From: Colivivens sp963645405
Lineage (GTDB): Bacteria; Bacteroidota; Bacteroidia; Bacteroidales; Bacteroidaceae
Direction: 5' to 3'
Assembly (NCBI GenBank): GCA_963645405.1
Contig: CAVISR010000048.1
Location: forward strand, 1-22,269
Length of the DNA stretch: 22,269 nt
The notes beneath the pieces are model-generated. The model ran no database searches. It saw only the letters and a list, made by a program, of their open reading frames with translations, and was not told where the DNA came from. Below are positions 16,437 through 22,269 of this stretch, piece by piece. The position numbers and the translations under genes were made by a program. Within the stretch, counting starts at the first letter, position 1, and every line of letters starts with the position of its first letter.

Positions 16437-16504
16437 AAAAAAGTCCTGCAAACTTGCAAAACTTATTTCCCAAATGGATTGAAGGTTCTGCAAATTTGCA
16501 GGAC
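16437..16504 (-). terminator. Intrinsic terminator of the RNA methyltransferase gene
   Basis: On the minus strand the arm at 16504-16485 (starting GTCCTGCAAA) pairs over 20 positions with the arm at 16462-16443 (ending TTTGCAGGAC), with only two G-U wobbles and a loop of about 22 bases. Six U follow at 16442-16437. The upstream arm contains the perfect palindrome CTGCAAATTTGCAG (16488-16501). It converges on the sufS terminator. Confidence 0.85.
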
Positions 16505-16528
16505 ACATTATTAGAACCAGTCTCTACT

Positions 16529-16599
16529 TTTGCCGCTGCCTTACCGCATCTTTACCACTGTCTTACAGCACCTTACCTTTGCCGCTGCCTTACCGCATC
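16529..16599 (-). repeat. Tandem repeat spanning the methyltransferase stop codon
   Basis: The 22 bases at 16578-16599, coding for the end of the methyltransferase (about DAVRQRQ), occur again without change at 16529-16550, downstream of the stop codon. Between them, about 16550-16571, lies a third, diverged copy matching at roughly 18 of 23 positions. Offsets are 27 and 22 bases, not multiples of three. In its own frame the last copy would read DAVRQRQK-stop. Confidence 0.85.
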
Positions 16600-17355
16600 G
16601 AAGAGCAGTATGGCTGCACTGACAGACACGTTGAGGGAATCGAGAGATCCAAGCATCGGAATACGGATGTGCTCGTCTGCAGCTTTCCGCCACAAGTCGG
16701 TCAGTCCTGTCGACTCTGTCCCCATCACGATTGCTGTACTGCGCTTCATGTCCGAGTCATAGTAGACTTTGGAGTCCTGCAGTTGGGCAGTAAGAATCTG
16801 GATTCCGTTTTTCTTGAGCCAGTCAATGCATTGGGAACTGTCGCAGGCAACGCACTGGACTGTGAAGATGGCTCCAATGCTGCTGCGTATGAGGTTAGGA
16901 TTGTACAGGTCCGTGAGTGGGTCGCACACAATCACGGCATCAGCACCTGCTGCATCGGCACTGCGCAACACTGCACCAAGGTTTCCCGGCTTTTCCACAC
17001 TTTCCAGCACAATTACCAAGGGGTTCTTGCCCAACTTCAGTTCGTCGAGCCTCAGTCGCTTTGCTTTCACCTCGGCAATGATGCCCTCGGTACTGCCGCG
17101 ATACGCTATCTTCTCATACAAGTACTGCGACACGGAAATCTTCGTCTGACACTTCACGCTGGGGATGCCATTATAGATGTCCTCGCAATAGAACACCGTC
17201 TCCACCTCCAGTCCGGAGTCAATGCAATGCTGCAGTTCCCTGCGCCCTTCCACCACAAACAGTCCCGACTTTCTCCGCTCTGAGGACTTCTGCTGCAAGT
17301 CCATCAGTTGCTTGATTCTCGGATTCTTTACACTGCTGATTATTTCGTCTGCCAT
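16573..17355 (-). CDS. SpoU/TrmH-family RNA 2'-O-methyltransferase
   Basis: Predicted SAM-dependent methyltransferase of the SPOUT class that adds a 2'-O-methyl group to rRNA or tRNA. From ATG at 17355 the product is 260 residues. The N-terminal substrate-binding domain (SVKNPRIKQLMDLQQKSSERR, then LFVVEGRRELQHC) precedes the knotted catalytic domain. That domain holds the three SpoU motifs: EKPGNLGAVLRSADAAGADAV, NPNLIRSSIGAIF, and IVMGTESTGL followed by RIPMLGSLDSLNVSVSAAILL. A TTG six codons upstream (17373) would add MEACKY, but ATG is preferred. The target site cannot be told from sequence; it resembles RlmB- and TsnR-like members more than tRNA TrmH. It is divergent from typA and has its own terminator. 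Its 3' end lies in a tandem repeat. Confidence 0.92.
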   Translation of the reverse strand: MADEIISSVKNPRIKQLMDLQQKSSERRKSGLFVVEGRRELQHCIDSGLEVETVFYCEDIYNGIPSVKCQTKISVSQYLYEKIAYRGSTEGIIAEVKAKRLRLDELKLGKNPLVIVLESVEKPGNLGAVLRSADAAGADAVIVCDPLTDLYNPNLIRSSIGAIFTVQCVACDSSQCIDWLKKNGIQILTAQLQDSKVYYDSDMKRSTAIVMGTESTGLTDLWRKAADEHIRIPMLGSLDSLNVSVSAAILLFDAVRQRQR

Positions 17356-17390
17356 ATATTTACACGCTTCCAATAGATAAATTCAGTGTG

Positions 17391-17398
17391 CAAAGATA
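17391..17398 (-). promoter_or_regulatory. -7 promoter element of the methyltransferase gene
   Basis: On the minus strand TATCTTTG (followed by C) matches TAnnTTTG about 35 bases before the ATG at 17355. No matching -33 element is seen at the right distance. Confidence 0.45.
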
Positions 17399-17473
17399 GT
17401 TAAATAATGGTTTTGGCGCATCACCAGACGTGAAAATATACACCGACAAAGGGCATGAATGTAATCTTTTTAC

Positions 17474-17481
17474 TAACTTTG
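17474..17481 (+). promoter_or_regulatory. -7 promoter element of typA
   Basis: TAACTTTG followed by C matches the Bacteroidetes -7 consensus 24 bases before the typA start codon, so the leader would be about 18 bases. The -33 region has no clear TTTG. The 150-base gap between the methyltransferase gene and typA thus holds two divergent start sites. Confidence 0.5.
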
Positions 17482-17505
17482 CACCTGATTTTAAGGTAAA
17501 AAGAT

Positions 17506-19314
17506 ATGCAAGACATTAGGAACATTGCGATTATTGCACATGTGGACCATGGAAAAACTACATTGGTTGACAAGATGCTTATGGCAGGTCATCTCTTCCG
17601 TGACAACCAACAGACAGGAGAACTCATACTCGACAACAATGAACTTGAAAGAGAGCGTGGTATAACAATACTTTCAAAGAACGTATCAATCATGTACAAG
17701 GGAGTGAAGATAAACGTGATCGACACTCCGGGACACAGCGACTTCGGAGGCGAAGTGGAACGTGTGCTCAACATGGCTGACGGATGCATCCTGTTGGTAG
17801 ATGCATTCGAAGGTCCTATGCCACAAACCCGTTTCGTGCTTCAGAAAGCACTCGAGATTGGACTCAAGCCAATCGTTGTGGTCAACAAAGTGGACAAGCC
17901 GAACTGCCGTCCTGAAGAAGTGTACGAGATGGTGTTCGACCTCATGTGCAGCCTCAATGCAACCGAAGACCAGTTGGACTTCCCAGTCGTTTACGGTTCA
18001 GCCAAGCAAGGCTGGATGGGCGAAGACTACAACACTCCGACCAGCGACATTTCCTATTTGTTGGACAAAATCATAGAAGTGATTCCAGCACCTCAGTATC
18101 TGGAAGGAACTCCGCAGATGCTGATCACCTCACTCGACTATTCCACCTACACTGGACGTATCGCCGTGGGACGTGTGCACAGAGGCACATTACGCTCAGG
18201 ACAGAGCATCACAATCTGCCATCGCGACGGTTCAGTGGAAAAGACCAAAATCAAGGAACTCCACACATTCGAGGGAATGGGCCACAAAGCCACCGACAGC
18301 GTTTCAAGCGGCGACATCTGCGCAGTCATCGGACTCTCCAACTTTGAGATTGGCGACACCATCTGCGACTTCGACAATCCCGAGGCATTGCCAACCATCT
18401 CCATCGACGAGCCGACGATGAGCATGCTGTTCACCATCAACAACTCACCGTTCTTCGGCAAGGAAGGCAAGTTCTGCACCAGCCGCCACATCAACGACCG
18501 ACTCCAGAAAGAATTGGAGAAAAACCTCGCACTGCGCGTAGAGCAGAAAGAAGGCATGACCGACCAGTGGATTGTGAGCGGACGTGGAGTGCTCCACCTC
18601 AGTGTCCTCATCGAGACAATGCGACGTGAAGGCTACGAACTGCAGGTGGGACAGCCACAAGTAATATATAAGGAGATAAACGGAGTGAAATGTGAGCCAA
18701 TCGAGGAACTCACCATCAATGTCCCCCAGGAATTCTCCAGCAAGATGATTGACATGGTGACACGCCGCAAGGGCGACATGCTCTCAATGGAAGCCCAGGA
18801 CGACCGTGTGAACATCGAATTCGAAATCCCGTCACGCGGAATCATAGGCCTGCGCACCAACATACTGACAGCCAGCCAGGGCGAAGCCATCATGGCACAC
18901 CGTTTCAAGGACTACCAGCCCTACAAGGGCGACATGATACGCCGCACCAACGGAAGTATGATTGCACTCGAAAGCGGTACAGCATTCGCCTATGCCATCG
19001 ACCACCTTCAGGACCGCGGCAAATTCTTCATATCACCGCAAGACACAGTGTATGCAGGCCAGGTGGTTGGGGAACACGTACACGAGAACGACCTCGTGGT
19101 GAACGTGACCAAGGCAAAGCAGCTCACCAACGTGCGCGCTTCGGGAACCGACGAGAAGGCAAGAATCATACCGCCAGTGCAACTTTCGCTGGAAGAAGCA
19201 TTGGAGTATATAAAAGAAGATGAGTACGTCGAAGTGACACCAAAAAGCATGCGAATCCGCAAGATTGTGCTCGACCATCTTGAGAGGAAACGCACAGCTA
19301 AAAACGAGGCATAA
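17506..19314 (+). CDS. typA: Ribosome-associated GTPase TypA/BipA
   Basis: TypA/BipA is an EF-G-like GTPase that binds ribosomes and helps 50S assembly and growth under stress such as cold. The 602-residue protein has the G domain motifs AHVDHGKTT (11-19), the switch segment ERERGITI, DTPGH from residue 73 and NKVDKPN near 127. An EF-Tu-like second domain, EF-G-like domains III and V (SRGIIGLRTNILTASQGEAIM), and the BipA-specific C-terminal domain (ending QLSLEEALEYIKEDEYVEVTPKSMRIRK) follow. The length agrees with the family (about 600). The start is ATG at 17506, with AAGGTAAAAAG upstream. It appears to be a single-gene unit; no strong terminator was found before the acpP promoter region. 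Confidence 0.97.
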   Translation: MQDIRNIAIIAHVDHGKTTLVDKMLMAGHLFRDNQQTGELILDNNELERERGITILSKNVSIMYKGVKINVIDTPGHSDFGGEVERVLNMADGCILLVDAFEGPMPQTRFVLQKALEIGLKPIVVVNKVDKPNCRPEEVYEMVFDLMCSLNATEDQLDFPVVYGSAKQGWMGEDYNTPTSDISYLLDKIIEVIPAPQYLEGTPQMLITSLDYSTYTGRIAVGRVHRGTLRSGQSITICHRDGSVEKTKIKELHTFEGMGHKATDSVSSGDICAVIGLSNFEIGDTICDFDNPEALPTISIDEPTMSMLFTINNSPFFGKEGKFCTSRHINDRLQKELEKNLALRVEQKEGMTDQWIVSGRGVLHLSVLIETMRREGYELQVGQPQVIYKEINGVKCEPIEELTINVPQEFSSKMIDMVTRRKGDMLSMEAQDDRVNIEFEIPSRGIIGLRTNILTASQGEAIMAHRFKDYQPYKGDMIRRTNGSMIALESGTAFAYAIDHLQDRGKFFISPQDTVYAGQVVGEHVHENDLVVNVTKAKQLTNVRASGTDEKARIIPPVQLSLEEALEYIKEDEYVEVTPKSMRIRKIVLDHLERKRTAKNEA

Positions 19315-19401
19315 CGGCGATTTATGCACATTCACATAATGCCGTGTGCCTAAAAACTCAAATTATTCTCTTATTTAATTTATGAATCATAGATTATTTC
19401 T

Positions 19402-19409
19402 TACCTTTG
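19402..19409 (+). promoter_or_regulatory. -7 promoter element of acpP
   Basis: TACCTTTG followed by C matches TAnnTTTG in an A/T-rich region and would start transcription near 19415, about 50 bases before the acpP start codon. No clear -33 TTTG is seen. Confidence 0.5.
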
Positions 19410-19466
19410 CACTCGCAATTAGAAAATACAGAAAGAGAATACATTAACATTTTAAACAAAGTAATT

Positions 19467-19703
19467 ATGTCTGAAATTGAATCAAGAGTAAAAACTATCA
19501 TCGTTGACAAGCTTGGAGTAGACGAAGCAGAGGTTAAGCCAGAGGCAAGTTTCACAAACGACCTCGGCGCAGATTCTCTCGACACAGTAGAACTTATCAT
19601 GGAATTCGAAAAGGCTTTCGGCATCAGCATTCCTGACGACCAGGCTGAGAAAATCTCTACTGTTGGTGACGCCATCAAGTACATCGAAGAGAACGCAAAA
19701 TAA
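19467..19703 (+). CDS. acpP: Acyl carrier protein
   Basis: ACP carries growing acyl chains on a phosphopantetheine arm during type II fatty acid synthesis. The 78-residue acidic protein from ATG at 19467 begins MSEIESRVKTII and contains the modification motif GADSLDTVELIMEFE, with Ser37 as the attachment residue, and the helix III segment DDQAEKISTVGDAIKYIEE. An in-frame TTG 60 bases upstream would add 20 residues, but that TTG lies inside the predicted -7 promoter element, so the ATG is the true start. fabF follows 94 bases later, beyond a long hairpin. Confidence 0.97.
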   Translation: MSEIESRVKTIIVDKLGVDEAEVKPEASFTNDLGADSLDTVELIMEFEKAFGISIPDDQAEKISTVGDAIKYIEENAK

Positions 19704-19720
19704 TTATTATTGGCAACCAT

Positions 19721-19780
19721 AACCATTTGCTTGGCTTTCATGCTGCGTCAGCGCAGAATGGAATGCAAGTAAATGGTTTT
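19721..19780 (+). terminator. Hairpin between acpP and fabF (partial terminator or processing site)
   Basis: AACCATTTGCTTG at 19721-19733 pairs with CAAGTAAATGGTT at 19766-19778 over 13 positions, with a single G-U wobble. Inside, CTGCG/CGCAG forms a second stem around a TCA loop. TTTT, A and TTTTT follow. The structure lies in an otherwise tight acpP-fabF unit and would fit partial termination or RNA cleavage that keeps acpP expression above fabF. Confidence 0.7.
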
Positions 19781-19797
19781 TATTTTTACAGACAGTT

Positions 19798-21063
19798 ATG
19801 GAATTGAAAAGAGTTGTTGTAACAGGTCTTGGCGCTGTAACCCCACTCGGACTTTCAGTAGAAGAGACTTGGGAAAACCTCAAGAAAGGTGTTAGCGGAT
19901 GCGGACCAATCACACAGTTTGACGCATCAGCATTCAAGACTCAGTTTGCTTGCGAGGTAAAGAACTTCGACCCCTCACAGTATGGCATCGACCGCAAGGA
20001 AGCCCGCAAGATGGACCGCTATTCAATGCTTGCTCTCGCAGCAGCCAAAGAAGCGATAGAGGATTCAGGAATCGACCTCGAGACAGAAAACAAAGATGAA
20101 ATAGGAGTTATCCTTGGCGTTGGTATCGGCGGTATCCACTCGTTCGAAGACGAAGTGTCAAACTATGCCATCAACGGTCCAGTACAAGGTCCTAAATACA
20201 ACCCATTCTTCATCCCAAAGATGATTTCAGACATGGCTGCCGGCTTGGTATCAATCAAGTATGGTTTCCATGGACCGAACTATGCCACAGCATCAGCCTG
20301 CGCATCATCCACAAACGCCATCTCCGATGCATTCAACCTCATCCGTCTTGGCAAGGCAAACATGATACTCTCAGGCGGTGCCGAAGCAGCAGTCACAGCA
20401 TCAGGCATCGGTGGCTTCAATGCACTCCACGCATTGTCAACCCGCAACGACGACCCACAGGGAGCAAGCCGTCCGTTCAGCGCAAGCCGCGACGGATTCG
20501 TAGCAGGCGAAGGTTCAGCCATCCTCGTACTCGAAGAACTCGAGCATGCAAAGGCACGTGGCGCAAAAATCTATGCAGAAATGGCAGGAGCAGGCATGTC
20601 AGCCGACGCTTACCACATCACAGCTTCACACCCAGAAGGCTACGGAGCAAAACTCGTGATGGAGCGCGCACTCAAGGATGCAGGAATGAATCCGGATGAA
20701 ATCGACTACATCAATGTTCACGGAACATCTACACACGTAGGCGATATCTCAGAGGCAAAAGCCATCAAGGAAGTATTCGGAGACGCAGCCTACAAGCTCA
20801 ACATCAGTTCAACCAAGTCAATGACCGGTCACCTTCTCGGCGCAGCAGGTGGAATCGAAGCAATGGCAACCATCCTTGCCGTAAAGAACGACATCGTTCC
20901 ACCTACAATCAACCACGACTCAGAAGACAAAGACCCGGAAATCGACTACAACATGAACTTCACCTTCAACAAGGCTCAGGAGCGTACAGTCAACGCAGGT
21001 CTCAGCAACACATTCGGATTCGGTGGACACAACGCATGTGCAATCTTCAAAAAGTACAAATAA
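19798..21063 (+). CDS. fabF: 3-oxoacyl-[acyl-carrier-protein] synthase II (FabF)
   Basis: FabF (KAS II) elongates acyl-ACP by decarboxylative condensation with malonyl-ACP. The 421-residue protein starts MELKRVVVTGLGAVTPLG and shows the thiolase-fold active site Cys-His-His: C168 in ATASACASSTNA, H308 in NVHGTST and H345 in SMTGHLLGAAGG. The GFGGHN loop lies near the end (FGFGGHNACAIF). The two-histidine triad separates it from FabH, and the length fits FabF. The start is ATG at 19798. It is downstream of acpP, its substrate carrier. The stop codon at 21061-21063 directly abuts the proposed rnc start. Confidence 0.97.
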   Translation: MELKRVVVTGLGAVTPLGLSVEETWENLKKGVSGCGPITQFDASAFKTQFACEVKNFDPSQYGIDRKEARKMDRYSMLALAAAKEAIEDSGIDLETENKDEIGVILGVGIGGIHSFEDEVSNYAINGPVQGPKYNPFFIPKMISDMAAGLVSIKYGFHGPNYATASACASSTNAISDAFNLIRLGKANMILSGGAEAAVTASGIGGFNALHALSTRNDDPQGASRPFSASRDGFVAGEGSAILVLEELEHAKARGAKIYAEMAGAGMSADAYHITASHPEGYGAKLVMERALKDAGMNPDEIDYINVHGTSTHVGDISEAKAIKEVFGDAAYKLNISSTKSMTGHLLGAAGGIEAMATILAVKNDIVPPTINHDSEDKDPEIDYNMNFTFNKAQERTVNAGLSNTFGFGGHNACAIFKKYK

Positions 21064-21861
21064 TTGGCTACTAATATAGACAATCTGATAAGCAAAATAA
21101 GGCTCTTGTTCCGCAAGGACAAGGAGCCTTATTTGCGATTATACCACATCCTCGGGTTCTACCCCAAAGACTTAAGCATCTATCGGGAGGCACTGAGACA
21201 CCGGTCCTGCATACCACGCACAAAAGACCGCAGGCACATCAACAACGAACGCCTCGAATTCCTGGGCGATGCAGTGCTCGGGCTCGTCGTTGCCGACATC
21301 CTCTACGAGAAATACACCGACCAGCAGGAAGGATTCCTCACCACACTGCGCAGCCGCATTGTCAAGCGCGAAACACTCAATGAGTTGGCAGTCAAGATAG
21401 GACTCGACAAACTCGTTGCACATTCCAACAAGATGGTTTATGCCCACAACAACTACATGAACGGCAATGCTTTCGAAGCTTTCGTCGGAGCAATCTACAT
21501 GGACCGCGGTTACGACTATTGCGTGGCATTCATGCAAAACCGGGTCTTCAACAAACACATCGACATCGATACGCTTTCCAAGAAAGAAGAAAACTTCAAG
21601 AGCAAACTAATCGAATGGGCACAGCACTACCAGTGCCAATTCGAATTCGTGATAACCGAGGAAAAGATGGGGCGCAACAACACACCGCAGTTCTACTCCG
21701 AAGTGAGGATTGAAGGAGTGACGTGCGGCAAAGGCTTTGGCTTCACAAAGAAAGAAAGCCACCAGCAAGCAGCACAGACCGCATACAAGAAAGTATGCAG
21801 CAACGTGAAATTCGTCAACAGCCTGATGGAACAGAAAAAGAAACGAATGGAGAGTGCATAA
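21064..21861 (+). CDS. rnc: Ribonuclease III
   Basis: RNase III cleaves double-stranded RNA in rRNA processing and mRNA turnover. The 265-residue product has the endonuclease domain with signature NNERLEFLGDAVLG (E65 and D69 in the metal site) and GNAFEAFVGAIYMD (E138). A C-terminal dsRNA-binding domain (about 185-255) runs from NFKSKLIEWAQHYQ to KKESHQQAAQTAYKKV. The usual Asp three residues before the last catalytic Glu is Asn135. The proposed start is TTG at 21064, immediately after the fabF stop: no in-frame ATG occurs before residue 124, and the conserved N-terminal region (IRLLFRKDKE...YHILGFYPKDLSIY) needs a start near here. Translation is probably coupled to fabF. The exact start is less certain than the identity. 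Confidence 0.93.
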   Translation: MATNIDNLISKIRLLFRKDKEPYLRLYHILGFYPKDLSIYREALRHRSCIPRTKDRRHINNERLEFLGDAVLGLVVADILYEKYTDQQEGFLTTLRSRIVKRETLNELAVKIGLDKLVAHSNKMVYAHNNYMNGNAFEAFVGAIYMDRGYDYCVAFMQNRVFNKHIDIDTLSKKEENFKSKLIEWAQHYQCQFEFVITEEKMGRNNTPQFYSEVRIEGVTCGKGFGFTKKESHQQAAQTAYKKVCSNVKFVNSLMEQKKKRMESA

Positions 21862-21873
21862 AGCATTCTCCAT
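21847..21873 (+). terminator. Hairpin overlapping the rnc stop codon
   Basis: ATGGAGAGTGC at 21847-21857 pairs with GCATTCTCCAT at 21863-21873 over 11 positions, with one G-U wobble and an ATAAA loop that holds part of the stop codon. No T-run follows directly, so it is a weak terminator or a processing and stability element; RNase III mRNAs are cleaved by their own product in some bacteria. Confidence 0.45.
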
Positions 21874-21969
21874 CTGAATATCGAAGCATTGCATTTCACT
21901 CAATTTTTGTTATTTTCCTTTCGTTTGGGCGACGCTCATGTGGTACTCCTATCATTGCTTCTGGTGCAA

Positions 21970-22200
21970 TTTTACGCCTCGAAGAGGCAGCTACAATCAG
22001 CCCAGGGCAGAGTTCTGGAGCGATAGCGAAAGAACGTCACCCTGGGTAAATGTTTCCAGTGTATCATGTGCGTCCTGTAAGGACAGCTACATACTCATTG
22101 CTTTATGCAGCTGCTCTTACAGAGCGCTGGTATGTGAATATTATACGGTTACCCAGGGCGTTGCCCTGGGCTGGGAGTAGCTGGGCTTTCAGCCCGACAA
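21970..22200. repeat. Hairpin-array intergenic repeat with CCCAGGG stems
   Basis: Non-coding. The segment is a chain of short perfect hairpins, most with three-base loops: GCCTC-GAA-GAGGC (21976-21988), GTCCT-GTA-AGGAC (22072-22084), CCCAGGGC-GTT-GCCCTGGG (22152-22170) and GGGCT-TTC-AGCCC (22183-22195). A longer CCCAGGG/CCCTGGG pair joins 22001-22007 to 22040-22046. It resembles a widespread family of dispersed repeats in Bacteroidetes and some other phyla that gives rise to false protein predictions (recalled, not checked). No transposase is seen. Confidence 0.7.
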
Positions 22201-22232
22201 GCTGGATGTCACATGATGTATTGTTATGGGGT

Positions 22233-22264
22233 CAGTACGTTGTACAACTTGACAGCAGTACGTT
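22233..22264. repeat. Direct repeat CAGTACGTT at the window edge
   Basis: CAGTACGTT occurs at 22233-22241 and 22256-22264, 23 bases apart. The perfect palindrome GTTGTACAAC (22239-22248) overlaps the first copy. The window ends here, so further copies may follow. Confidence 0.5.
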
Positions 22265-22269
22265 CCACA

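Noticed and set aside
16269..16508. 79-residue Leu-Gln-rich minus-strand open frame
   Set aside because: It is a reading of the TGCAAA-rich terminator region, not a plausible protein.
16214..16510. Possible CRISPR-like array, because of recurring CTGCAAA words
   Set aside because: Word spacing is irregular, repeats are too short, and the words are explained by two terminator hairpins; no cas gene is near.
21938..22180. 80-residue open frame in the right-hand repeat
   Set aside because: It is a translation of the hairpin-array repeat, a known source of false proteins.

Overview
The window looks like chromosomal DNA from a Bacteroidales bacterium, most likely the Prevotella group. Three things point there. 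Several genes are preceded by the Bacteroidetes -7 promoter motif TAnnTTTG. Many start codons sit behind A-rich leaders rather than strong Shine-Dalgarno sequences. The gene content (a GH127-type L-arabinofuranosidase with a Prevotella-style C-terminal tail, a NusA without the C-terminal repeats of E. coli, and the acpP-fabF-rnc order) also fits. No tRNA, rRNA, CRISPR array, transposase or phage gene was seen.

Layout. Positions 1-487 are non-coding and repeat-rich, with a triplicated ATGCCATGCGG motif and an imperfect inverted repeat at 354-468. A large secreted glycoside hydrolase lies on the minus strand (488-3601). Divergent from it is a DXS-like transketolase-family gene (3984-5759) whose leader carries four copies of ATTGCATG/ATTGCAAG spaced about two helical turns apart. 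After a repeat-containing gap, a well-formed promoter (5978-6009) and a leader hairpin precede a tight run of eight plus-strand genes: rimP, nusA, infB, sufB, sufC, sufD, a small lipoprotein gene and sufS. The run ends at a strong intrinsic terminator (16273-16342). A minus-strand SpoU/TrmH-type RNA methyltransferase has its own terminator (16437-16504) and is divergent from typA/bipA. The last genes are acpP, fabF and rnc. The right end (about 21970-22200) is a non-coding repeat made of hairpins with three-base loops.

How the genes work together. The long run joins ribosome maturation (RimP), transcription elongation and termination (NusA) and translation initiation (IF2) to Fe-S cluster assembly (SufBCD scaffold and SufS cysteine desulfurase). 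A lipoprotein of unknown function sits between sufD and sufS. acpP and fabF are separated by a long hairpin, which would allow more carrier protein than condensing enzyme to be made. rnc begins directly after the fabF stop codon, apparently with TTG.

Most of the window is housekeeping, and no clearly new multi-gene system is evident. The points most worth a second look are the DXS-like enzyme that has lost residues expected for glyceraldehyde-3-phosphate binding, the phased repeats in its leader, the duplicated 3' ends of three genes (sufB, sufD and the methyltransferase), the CxxCxxC tail of SufD, the leader hairpin of the rimP operon, and the structured repeats at both edges.
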